Source: Suillus spraguei (taxonomy: Eukaryota > Basidiomycota > Agaricomycetes > Boletales > Suillaceae). Taken from it: a stretch of DNA of 52,814 bases. The DNA lies in assembly GCA_016800925.1 (NCBI GenBank), contig JABCPU010000447.1, forward strand, positions 1 through 52,814, read 5' to 3'. Both the position numbers and the translations under genes were made by a program. Below the pieces are notes generated by a model, which saw only the letters and a program-made list of their open reading frames with translations, did no database searches and was not told where the DNA came from. The number at the start of each line of letters is the position of its first letter. Position 1 is the stretch's first letter. Positions 18,837 through 28,683 of this stretch are shown here, piece by piece.

Positions 18837-21440
18837 TCAGGACTTGACACAAAATGTAAAGAATTTAAAACCTATCTGTTGAGTCACCTTGTGCCGGGTG
18901 CCAGGTAACAATGTGAAACATATCAATCCATACATCTTAAGTGCCAAACCCCGAACGCCGGCACCTGGGACTCGGGACTCATCACCATGTGAAAAATATT
19001 GATCTACATATTTTAAGTGCTGAACCCCAACCCCTGGCACCCGGGACTTAGAACAATGTGAGGCAATACAGAGATATTGATTCACACATATTGAGTGCTG
19101 AACCCCAAACTCTGGCACCCGGCACTCGGGACTCGGGCCTTGGGACTCATAACAATGTGAAAGATATCGATGCACATATTTAGACACCAAACCCTGAACT
19201 CCGGCACCCGGCAGTCGGGAATCGGGACTCAGGCCTCATAACAATGTGAGAGATATTGATCCACATATTTTAACATCGAACCCTGAACCCTAGCACCTGG
19301 GAGTTAGAACAATGTGAGGCAATCCAAAGATATTGATTTACACATGTTGAGTGCCAAACCCCAAACTCCGGCACCCAGCACTCAGGGATCAGGATTCGGG
19401 ACTCATAACAATGTGAAAGATATCGATCCACATATTTTATGTGCTGAACCCTGAACTCCGGCACCCGGGAGTTAGAACAATGTGAGGCAATACACAGATA
19501 TTGATTTACACATGTTGAGTGCCAAACCCTGAACTCCGGCACCCAGCACTCGGGACTCGGGCCTTGGAACTTATAACAATGTGAAAGATGTCAATGCACA
19601 TATTCTATCACCAAACCCCAAACCCCGGCACCCGGGAGTTAGAAATATGTGAGGCAATACAAAGATATTGATTTACACATGTGGAGTGCCGAACCCCGAA
19701 CTTCGGCACCCGGCAGTTGGGAATCTGGACTCGGGACTCATAACCATGTGAAAGATATCGATCCACATATTTAACCACCCAACCCCGAACCCCAGCACCC
19801 GGGAGTGAGAACAATGTGAGTCAATACAAAGATATTGATGTACACATGTTGAATGCCGAACCCCGAACTCCGGCACCCGACACTCGGACTCGGGACTTGG
19901 TACTCATAACAATGAGACAGATATCGATCCACATATTTTAACACCGAACCCCAAACACCGCCACCCGTGAGTTAGAACCATGTGAGGCAATACAAAGTTG
20001 AGTCCCAAATTACGATCACTGAGTGCCAGGTTACCATGTGAAGGGTTTGGCAGTCAAAACAATGTGAAAGACCTCGATCCACATATTTTATGTGCCGAAC
20101 CCTGAACTCCGGCACTCGGGACTTCCGAGCTCCGGCACCCGGGAGTTAGCACAATGTGAGGCAATACCATGATATTGATTTACACAAGTTGAGTGCCGAT
20201 CCCCGAGTGCCAGTCCCAAGTGCCGGAGTTCGGGGTTCGGCACATAAAATATGTGGATTGAGGTCTTTCACATTGTTTTGACTGCCGAACCCCGAGCTCC
20301 GGCACTCGTGGTTCAGCACTCAACATGTGTAAATCAATATTATGGTATTGCCTCACATTGTGCTAACTCCGAGGTGCCGGAGCTCGGAAGTCCCGAGTCC
20401 CGAGTGCCAGAGCTCGGGGTTCGGCAGTCAAAACAATGTGAAAGACCTCGATCCACATATTTTATGTGCCGAACCCCGAACTCCGGCACTCGGGACTCAG
20501 GACTTCTGAGCTCCGGCACCCGGGAGTTAGCACAATGTGAGGCAATACCATAATATTGATTTACACATGTTGAGTGCCGAACCCCGAGCTCCGGCACCCG
20601 GCACTCGGGGATCGGCACTCAACTTGTGTAAATCAATATCATGGTATTGCCTCACATTGTGCTAACTCCCGGTGCCGGAGCTCAGAAGTCCCGAGTCCTG
20701 AGTGCCGGAGTTCTGCTGAACCCCGAGCTCCGGCACTCGGGGTTCGGCACTCAACATGTGTAAATTAATATCATGGTATTGCCTCACATTGTGCTAACTC
20801 CCGGGTGCCGGAGCTCGGGGTTCGGCACTCAACATGTGTAAATCAATATCATGGTATTACCTCACATTGTGCTAACTGCCGGGTGCCGGAGCTCGGGGTT
20901 CGGCACTCAAAACAATGTGAAAGACCTCAATCCACATATTTTATGTGCCAAACCCCGAACTCCAGCACCCGGCAATCGGGACTCGGGACTTGGTACTCAT
21001 AACAATGTGAATGATATCGATCCACATATTTGAACACCGAACCCCAAACCCCGCCACCTGCGAGTTACAACTATGTGAGGCAATACAAAGATATTGATTT
21101 ACACATGTTGAGTGCCGAACCCCGAGCTCCGGCACCTGGGAGTTAGCACAATGTGAGGCAATACCATGATATTGATTTACACATGTTGAGTGCCGAACCC
21201 CGAGTGCCGGAGCTCGGGGTTCGGCAGTCAAAACAATGTGAAAGACCTCGATCCACATATTTTATGTGCCGAACCCCGAACTCCGGCACCCGGCACTCGG
21301 GACTCGGGACTTGGTACTCATAATGTGAAAGATCTTGAGCAACATATTGTCAGTGCTGAACCCTGAACCCTGGCACCCAGCACTCAGGACTCGGGACTCA
21401 GAACAATGTGAGGCAATAGACACCTATTGATCCACACATT
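18837..21440. repeat. Second tandem satellite, ~170-bp period, with inversions
   Basis: The word TGTGAGGCAATAC recurs at ~19058, 19310, 19481, 19648, 19981, 20154 (and TGTGAGTCAATAC at 19814), mostly 166-173 apart. Each unit alternates CCGAACCCCGAACTCCGGCA / CCCGGCACTCGGGACTCGGG blocks with TATTGATTTACACATGTTGA and AATGTGAAAGATATCGATCC. From ~20210 to ~20900 some units are inverted (GTATTGCCTCACATTGTGCT), making local palindromes of up to ~200 bp. The ORFs here are repeat artefacts. Confidence 0.92.
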
Positions 21441-22084
21441 CTAAGTGCCGAACTCCGAACTCCGAAATCTGGTAGTCTACTATTTAGGGGTTCGCGGTTC
21501 GGTACTCGGGCTTTTGCACTTGAGACCAAAAACAATGTTAGGCAATAAAATGACTTTGATCCACACATTTTTGGTAGATATCTTTTTCATCTCAAATCTT
21601 GAATCTCGAGTGCCGAACCCCAAATCCCGAAATCTGGTAGTCTACAATTTCAGGGTTCGGTCCTCGGGACTCAGACACATGTCAGGCAACAACAAAACTT
21701 TGATCCACACATTTTGGTAGATGTCTGTTTTGTCTCAAATCTCGAGTTTCTAGTTTCTAGTTTCGGTACTCTGCACCTGCACCCGGCACTCGGCACTAGA
21801 TGACTCCACACATGGACTTTAAATCTTTCACCTTGTGTGTTGTGTTTCGGGTGTCCGGGTATCCGGAATTCAGGAAATCTCTAGTTTGAATCTCCAGTTT
21901 CGAGTTCCTGGATTCAGGACTTGGCACCTGGCACCCGGCACCTCAATTATCGATGAATGTCAGACATGATGAATTCAGGTTTTCGTGCTTCAGGGTTTAG
22001 ATTTTGGTGGTTGATGGTAGGTATATGCACTCATAGGGTGCATGTATCCTATGTGTTTGATTCTCTGGTGGCTACATCAGCTGT
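21441..22084. other. Degenerate repeats, no gene
   Basis: Two copies of a ~190-bp piece (GAAATCTGGTAGTCTAC at ~21464 and ~21636, each followed by GATCCACACATTTT) are followed by TTTCGAGTT / GGCACCCGGCAC words and then a unique stretch to 22084. Nothing coding is seen. Confidence 0.5.
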
Positions 22085-22620
22085 ACATCTTTATGATACA
22101 TATCTAGGCCCACCCGTATATGTAATATATTTTACCTCGGCCCACCCGTCTATGTCAAATTCCCCCATCGGCCCACCCGTCTATGCAATAAATATTTTAC
22201 TGCACCCTCAGCCCACCCGTCTATGTAATACACCCCACGTCGGCCTACCCGTATATGTAATATTCTCTCCCTCGGCCCACCCGTATATGTAATATTCTCT
22301 CACCTCGGCCCACCGTATATGTAATATTCTCTTACCTCGGCCCACCCGTCTATGCAATAATATTTGCCTTGCATCTCTCTTCAGCCCAGCTGTCTATAAT
22401 ATCCTACTCTACATACTACCCAGATGGGCCCACCCATCTCTGTCGGGGATGATATCCCCCTGGCCCATCCGTCAACATCAGAAATCATGTTTCCCTCGGC
22501 CCACCCGTCTCTCCCGAAAATACAAGTCTCCGGCCCACCCGTCTCCATCGGAAATAATTTCCCCCCGGCCCATCCGTCAACATCGAGGATATACATAACC
22601 TCGGCCCATGGTCCGCTGGC
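22085..22620 (-). repeat. Minisatellite with CGGCCCACCCGTCTATG core, right arm
   Basis: About fifteen units of 30-45 bp with CTCGGCCCACCCGT(C/A)TATGTAATA, the reverse complement of the left-arm unit at 12660-13080. The ORFs here (22381-22596, 22424-22630) follow the repeat and are not genes. Confidence 0.85.
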
Positions 22621-22680
22621 CCATCTTTGACGGGATATTATGTGGGTCGGGTGACCCGTATAGTACGGAGTTTGTCACTG

Positions 22681-23230
22681 AAGGGCTCTGCACTTTGTGG
22701 ATGCAGGGATTGCTTTAGCATTTTCTCATCACTCGTCAAACACTCAGGGGACGTCTAATCAAGCTCCCACAGCAGATGTTAAGGCAGGGACATTTTTGGC
22801 GGTGTATCTCCTTGAGGAGCCAGTGACATTCGACAGTCCTGGTAATCAGACATTTACAAAGTTTATCCACAACAAGGACTGCAAACCATCACTTGATGAT
22901 GATGAATACAGCTATGACCTAGCCGTCTTTCTTGCTTTCACTCAGTACATTCAGTATGCGAAGACAGATGGTTTAGCCTTTGTTTCTGATTATCAAGGCA
23001 GCACTGAGCTTTTGACCGATCCTCAAATATTGACCCACCAGTGTGTATATTTTCAGCTAGTATTAATCACGACATTTGCTCATCACAGTTGCTTGTCTAG
23101 CTCGGTCAGTGATGGAAATGACTTTTTTGGTGATGGAAACATCACAAGCATGGTAGATGACTTTGAGATGAAGCATGTTTGTAACTATTACTGCAAGTGG
23201 CCAGGATTTGGATTGGAGGTATATGCTTAG
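22681..23230 (+). pseudogene. Alpha-type protein kinase, C-terminal fragment
   Basis: The frame from 22682 reads RALHFVDAGIALAFSHH, then TFLAVYLLEE, FTKFIHNKD, LAVFLAFTQYIQYAKTDGLA and FVSDYQGSTELLTDPQI, the D-x-Q-G segment of alpha-kinases (MHCK/EF2K family). It then reads FGDGNITSMVDDFEMKHVCN with YYCKW, giving the C-terminal His/Cys zinc site. Stop at 23228-23230. The kinase N-lobe (Gly-rich and Lys regions) is missing: sequence starts exactly at the edge of the inverted terminal repeat. The stretch 23041-23092 is probably an unspliced intron. Alpha-kinases are expanded in Agaricomycetes. Not active as it stands. Confidence 0.75.
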
Positions 23231-23882
23231 GAGACATATTTTGATGGTCCTTGTAATACATGATACGAAAGTTTTGATAGACTGCGTCTGCCTCTTCCAA
23301 GTCAGAAAATATACTTGTAAATAACTTATTTATTTCAGTTCGAAGTGTACGGAGTCTGGCACTTTTTCCTCGAGTGATGTCACCACTTGAGGAAAAAGTG
23401 CCATGTGGTTTGCATCATGTGACTTTCAAGACAGAAAAAAACACTTGTAAATAGCTTATTTATTTGAGTTTGAAGTGTACATTGAAGTGCATGGAGTCTT
23501 ATTGCCTTATATGTGTTTGTGACATGACTAAGTGAGCGCGGCTGTCCTGTCTTCCATAGCTTCCCTCATTGAATAACTGTGGGGGTCTTGCCATGCTCGG
23601 GGAGACCACTCAGCACTGATTGGCCCATCTGGACAGCAAGTTTTTTTTTCAAGACTCACATCACTTTCAAGTTGTTAGACCAAGTGTTCAGTAACTAAGT
23701 GTTGAAGGGGTGGCAGTTGTTGACAGTTGTTGGTAAATGTGCGAAACTCACCCGGGGCAAAAGACTCGTGGTAATATAACATACAGTTGACTTTTTCATA
23801 ATGCACCCCCTGCGAACCTTCGAACCTAATGCTCATTTGGTCACACCTAAATAGGGCCGAACCTAAGTGCGTGTCTATACAG
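23231..23882. other. Kinase 3' flank with a direct duplication and hairpin
   Basis: ACTTGTAAATA(A/G)CTTATTTATTT followed by a GAAGTGTAC word occurs at ~23313 and ~23441, about 127 bp apart. Between them lies an inverted repeat, GGCACTTTTTCCTC(G)AGTG at 23358 against CACTTGAGGAAAAAGTGCC ending 23402, a ~19-bp stem with one mismatch. No gene is seen up to 23882. Confidence 0.6.
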
Positions 23883-24569
23883 TGGATGACTTTCCGTAGG
23901 CTGAAATATTCTGATTAGAATATCATATCATATATTTACCCTTATTAGGCAGGTGTGCCGCGATGCCGGTGTTCATTTACAGTCAGTTCGTAACCATGTG
24001 TCATCTACCCCCCCAATAGACTTTACAGACGACTTACATCCGTTTTAGGCCACTAACGCCAGCGATATCCGCTGACATAATCAGCCTTGCTTGAGATGCA
24101 TGTCACACAATGCGGCACCTCGCGCAGTAATACTGAGGTACGTTTCAACTTTTCGTCAAGTACGCTAAAGTCTTTCTCTCCCGCCACTATCTAGGTGATT
24201 CTAAGTGCCCAGCACGACATCCCCAGTTCTCTGTGCCCACTAATGGAGTGCCTACCTGACCTGTATGCCACCGGTGCCTCCAATCTCGCCCAATGCAACC
24301 TAGTAGTATCGATTTCCCGTCACTTCTTACATTCTATCTGTGAAAACTTCCTCTTGAACAGTCAAAATCAAGCCGGCACCATTGTATTCTCTTCCTTTTG
24401 GCTTTGCGCGCTCCCGTTGCACTGTTACTAGCGCAGGGTCCATGACTATTTTTTTTACTATGAATATGCCCACCCCTTGCATCCGACGGCTCAACATACA
24501 CTTCTAGCATATAAAGGTCGTGTACCGGTAGCCACAAGGTAAGTAACTCAAACACTCAGAGTCCGTTCA

Positions 24570-24779
24570 ATGTCTGATACTACTATTCTCTCCCAATCTC
24601 ATAGCCAGGCGATTCCCGAGTTGCGCTATGATGGCGCAGGGAATGCATATATGTGTGATGACTTAGGAAAGTGGCGGGCCCACCCAGGGATCGCACAGAC
24701 TGTCACTCGCGTGCAGCGGTCTGAAGGCTCTCAGGCGTATGAGGTAAGACTTTGTCGTTCTTGTACTCGAGCAGCTTAG
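24570..24779 (+). CDS. Small ORF in the Harbinger derivative
   Basis: Starts MSDTTILSQSHSQAIPELRY and includes YMCDDLGKWRAHPGI. A TATAAAGG box lies ~60 bases upstream (24511). The codons from GAG at 24740 onward begin GTAAGA, a good intron donor, so the true exon may end at ~24742. No family recognised. In autonomous PIF/Harbinger elements a second ORF encodes a DNA-binding partner; whether this is that protein cannot be told. Confidence 0.35.
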   Translation: MSDTTILSQSHSQAIPELRYDGAGNAYMCDDLGKWRAHPGIAQTVTRVQRSEGSQAYEVRLCRSCTRAA

Positions 24780-25199
24780 ATAAGTATCATGTTTCAATGT
24801 ACCTGTGCAGCTTGAATAGTAGTTGTTTTGCACCTCCACCCTAACTAACCCTATGAGTCCGGCCCGAGGTATTGGTGTCTCATACCAGGCTTGCGCAAAG
24901 CCTGCAGTAAGTAGTGAGGAGAAGGTGGGCACATCAACGCCCATTGTAGTGATGAAGGCTCTATCATGTTGACTATCGTATAGCACCTTCCATGGGGTGT
25001 TGATACGAGGATTTGGAAGTAGTTGGGGTCGGCAAAGGTACAAACGATGTGGGTGCCGAGTGTCAATGCGCTCTTGTTGTGATACCTCACTCCCGGCAAT
25101 GATAGCAGCAGCAAGCACCATAAGTCTCTCATCGTCATCGAAATGTTCAGCCTCGTCTTTGTCGAGAAGCAGCTGCTGGACTGCAAAGCTATCGTCCAT
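24778..25199 (-). pseudogene. Harbinger-like (DDE_Tnp_4 type) transposase, N-terminal fragment
   Basis: From Met at 25199 (MDDSFAVQQLLLDKDE) the frame carries LYLCRPQLLPNPRINTPWKV, LYDSQHDRAFITTMGVDV and TFSSLLTAGFAQAWYETPIP, the N-terminal region of fungal PIF/Harbinger nucleases. After PIPRAG the match ends and the frame runs on without meaning, so the catalytic DDE half is deleted. The frame opens further upstream at 25262 but residues before MDDSF do not look conserved. Confidence 0.65.
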
Positions 25200-25449
25200 C
25201 AAGGACCAGACTAAATTTAATTGAATGAGCGTACGGGGGATTATTCCAGTATAGATTAACATATCAGCGATGTTTGGTAAATTTTTGAGACTCCGGTATA
25301 TTCTAATCAGAATATTTCAGCCTACGGAAAGTCATCCAGTAGTAGCCTTCGAAGGTCCGATATACATTATGAGATATCTCTACCGAGTAGGACTACTGCT
25401 GAGTCGCCGGAAGTTGATGCATCACAATGGTGTAAGATGATCAATTTTA

Positions 25450-25870
25450 GTCATTCTAACCCCAATGATGCGCAGCCCTAAGAAACGCCAGTCACGTCCA
25501 AAAACTGCCCCATACAAGCGGAAATCGAAGACCCCTAGCCAGAAAAATGGTCCCGCAACATTTACCATGGTCCACCACTGACTGTTGACGAGATTCTCGA
25601 CCCTCAAGAAGAGAAGAATGTTGGGGAAGCAACTGCTTATGAAGATGATGGTGCAATTGTTGCAGAAATTCAGCGCCGGCAAGCAATTAGGAGTGGGGAA
25701 CTGGTTGAAGTGGAATCAGATGATGAGGACGAGGATGATCCACCCAAGGTCTGTGCTACTGAACTAATTCCGCTGTACGAAAAGCTCGAGGCGGCGTGTA
25801 TTGCGCGAGTTGGTGCTGCAGCGCTGATTCTTGATCTTGTTCACAAACTTTGTGGTTTTTGTGCGGCATA
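25450..25870 (+). pseudogene. Pogo/Tc1-mariner transposase C-terminal relic
   Basis: The frame from ~25560 reads VDEILDPQEERNVGEATAYE, EIQRRQAIRSGELVEVESDD, an acidic run, then ELIPLYEKLEAACIARV and LILDLVHKLCGF. This matches the end of fungal pogo-like transposases, where an acidic linker is followed by a helical tail. The DDE core is not in the window. The minus-strand ORF at 25756-26169 lies partly over it and is unrecognised. Confidence 0.5.
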
Positions 25871-26232
25871 GGGTCCATACATTCAGCGAGTACATCGAAA
25901 TGGTATGCTACTTGGTATTCCAGAATTTCTCTAATGTAGCCTGCTTTGCACTCCTCGCGCCGTAGTGCTGACAAAGTTTGTGAAATAATTCCCACTGTGG
26001 GTACTGTGGGAATTATTTGGTAGTGTATAGAGAAAAGGCAGTTCCCGATAATGTACTGTAGTTTGAATTCGCACTCATGATAAAGGTCGCGCTTGGCATT
26101 CTTACCCACACCCCCATTCTTCACCAGTATGACCATAGTCTCAAATGAACCCACTTCTTGGCCGGTCATAAATTCAAATCGTGTCTATAGCTATTTTGCA
26201 GGTTCGTGGAGGGCAATCAGATATCAAAGCAG

Positions 26233-27849
26233 ATGTTTCAATCTAACCTTGACTACTGTCCGTTCGTAGTTGCCGCCTTTGTTGGACTGCTGTATGATTG
26301 GGGTGAGCATCACAATATCAAGGAACTGCTGATAGCCTACAAGTATTTTTAGCACTTACATTCGGACAAGAGGTGTGTTAATGCTATGACCGAGTAACAG
26401 CCATCTCGCTAAGAATGGTTTCATAGGTCGAATTGATCTGGGCAAGTAGAGTCTCATGTCAGAGGAACGCACACATAAAAGTATATTCAATCTTAGAGGC
26501 AACACTGGTCCCTGATGACAGTTCTGTATCTCAGTGTATGTAGCTTAATCGTCGTTGTCATGTTGTGCTGACTTGAAATTATCCTAGGTGCGCTACCTTG
26601 GGATCTTATTTGCTGCGTATGTTCGGAATGCTAAACCATCGGTGTTGTACTAATCGTCTGTCTCTCATAATCAGCCTGATCATACTGAGTGCGTCTCCTT
26701 AGTACATTTGCTGTCCTTGCTTCTTTGACCAACGGCATACAGACGGTGTTCCGACCATCTCGCTGACAGATACAGTGAGTCTTCTGCACGGATGCCTGTT
26801 ATTCCTAATTCAACGTGGTGCCTTGTAGGGGCGAGTATGATTCTCTACTAACTTTTTTGTTCATTAATGACCGCCACACTTTACTGCCAGATGTGAGTCT
26901 GTTTGGAGTATATTCTACTTAAGGCTAACTACTAACCGGACTCGTCAGGCCGGATTATCTTTGTCACGTGGTATTGGATAAATTTTGTGGTATATGCAAT
27001 GCTGTGGGGTGAGCTTGGCGTTTCCAAAACCTCAGTGATATTGACTTGACTGAAATATGCTGCAAGTCATCATCATCACCCGGCTGTATGCCATGTATCA
27101 ACGATCCAGAAAGATCTTGATATTTCTCATTATCACTTTCCTGGCCGTCAACGTTTTAGACGGAGTGATCAATATAATGATAACAATGTATTCATCAGCA
27201 GGTACGCATAGTAGATGACAACAAAGTGTAGATGAGGCTAATTGATGAATACCAGAGGAACTCGTTCTCTCTGGCACTTACCAATGTTCGTCTGACTCTC
27301 CGGAATTTTTACCACTTCTGGGTTCCATTGCTTGGATACTCGCGACTCTGTGGGAGGTCTTCGCACTGTGTCTCTCAGTCTGGATTTCTGTAAAGCACTT
27401 CCGCGAACTGCAACAAGTTTCGGCAGGAGGGGTTATCGGAGACTGTTTCGCGGTGTTGATGAGAACTCACGCATTTTACTTTGCGAGGTGAGCTCATGCC
27501 GTGAACATGGTTTCCGTTTCCGCTAAAGGATCATGCCAGCTTCATTGCTGTTTCTTGCTTCAGCCTCGTTATTAATTTTTCTCCGGCACTCTCAGAGGTA
27601 TGTCAACCTTGAACTGACCCCGAATACGACCCTGATACATCATTTCCATAGGATTTCCTGAGCAGTCAGATTTGTAATGGGTTGTCTCAGATTTTGACGG
27701 TCGTGCAGTCGTTTGTGCTGGGACCGCGCCTGATCCTTGGTATTCGAGAATATAACGCCAGGCTCGTGGCCGACTCCGACGCAGCAACCGGCATGACCTC
27801 GATCGCTTTCCAGGAACGTGTGCATATATCGACTGGCAATGGTGTATAG
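26233..27849 (+). CDS. DUF6533 family multi-pass membrane protein
   Basis: Spliced from at least twelve exons. Readable segments in order: MFQSNLDYCPFVVAAFVGLL (26233-26302), ALTFGQE (26353-26372), VELIW (26427-26441), RQHWSLMTVLYLS (26497-26535), VRYLGILFAA, LIILNGVPTISLTDT (to 26774), RIIFVTWYWINFVVYAMLW (26949-27008), IIITRLYAMYQRSRKILIFL (27067-27201), EELVLSGTYQCSSDSPEFLP (27256-27487), SFIAVSCFSLVINFSPALSE (27540-27597) and a last exon 27652-27849 ending in VHISTGNGV and TAG. This order is that of the basidiomycete DUF6533 proteins, predicted 6-7 membrane helices, function unknown. The intron after VELIW starts with GC. The junction 26775-26948 could not be resolved: one extra base is needed for frame, so a tiny exon or a one-base loss lies there. 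Confidence 0.85.
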
Positions 27850-28683
27850 CACAGTAGGCGCTCTATTTGTTCTATGCAGCAAGTTATGTGGTGTTCCTAG
27901 GTAGATTTCAGTGAGACATAGGTCTGGACAATGTTGTCGTCATAGTATCTAGTTATGTAAGTGATCTGATGTGTTCTGACAATGTTTAAACCAATATGTG
28001 CTTGACACTAGCTGCCCACCCTGATGCGTTCTTTGATGAGAATCGTACTAGCGACTCTCGTTGATTGGCTTGACGAAGAACAACTACCAAATCAATTGCC
28101 ATCGCACTCTCATGGGGTAGAGGTGATACTGATGTTCCATGACAAACATGTTGAAAACAGAATCAATTGGTTCTACTACCCACAGCTGAGTTTGAGTTTT
28201 AGCTCTACCGTATCTTGAGTTGGATTGTTGTAGCGGGGTGGTCTGGCGGAGGTCCTAGGGAGTGCCAAGTGTCTAGCACTGGCAGGAGTCCTGGCTCGTA
28301 GTCCTCTGGGTTGTCGTAGTCGGTCCTTTAGATAGAGTCGCCACCTCCCGCTATAGAGGTTGGGCCTTGGGCTGCCTTGCAGTCTGTCCCCGTTCCATTG
28401 TTTGTGCGTGGCTTGAGATGTCCGATTAGGAGGTGTCTACTTCAGTCGCCTAGCTACTTGGGTAGGAGATCAAATACTTTCCGTATATGCGTGTAACGAA
28501 CTGCAGACATCCTCGGGTACTCAGACAGCACGTGCTCTTGTCTTGTAGTATAAGCTCCACATAAATTCATGAAAGTGGGTAGATATACATTATTTATCTC
28601 GTACAATAATAAAAGATCAAAACAATAAGCTATTAACATCTTATTAGGATCGCCGATTTCCGGCTTCCATTAGTCTAATCACT
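27850..28683. other. Intergenic region
   Basis: 3' flanks of the convergent DUF6533 and glycoside hydrolase genes. A 64-codon ORF at 28024-28218 has no recognisable content. No repeat or RNA gene seen. Confidence 0.5.

Larger units (their letters stand above)
12611..22680. mobile_element. 10-kb satellite-rich block bounded by inverted terminal repeats
   Basis: The left end from 12611 (CAGTGAACTATCTCCGTA) and the reverse complement of the right end from 22680 (CAGTGACAAACTCCGTA) align over ~120 bp, sharing CATAATATCCCGT, GGGCCAGCGGACCATGGGCC and TTGACGGATGGGCC-type words. Minisatellites lie just inside both ends in inverted orientation. CAGTG ends with subterminal repeats recall hAT or CACTA-like DNA transposons, but no transposase and no matching target duplication is seen (left flank ACATATTA, right flank AAGGGCTC). 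It may be a large non-autonomous transposon filled with later insertions, or an inverted duplication. The element name is inference; the symmetry is direct. Confidence 0.5.
23883..25338. mobile_element. PIF/Harbinger-type transposon, deletion derivative
   Basis: 23883-23923 and 25298-25338 are perfect 41-bp terminal inverted repeats starting TGGATGACTTTCCGTAGG. Inside lie the N-terminal part of a Harbinger-like transposase on the minus strand and a short ORF on the plus strand, converging. At 1456 bp it is too short for a full autonomous element and lacks the DDE catalytic core. The target duplication is unclear: left flank TATACAG, right flank GTAGTAG. Confidence 0.8.

Noticed and set aside
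18837..21258. ORFs of 60-117 residues on both strands of the second satellite
   Set aside because: Both strands read the same repeated words (e.g. VRHSTCVNQYHGIASHCANS). Typical satellite by-product.
22681..23230. Alpha-kinase as cargo gene of the 10-kb element
   Set aside because: It lies outside the right terminal repeat and lacks its first half. A broken host gene is simpler.
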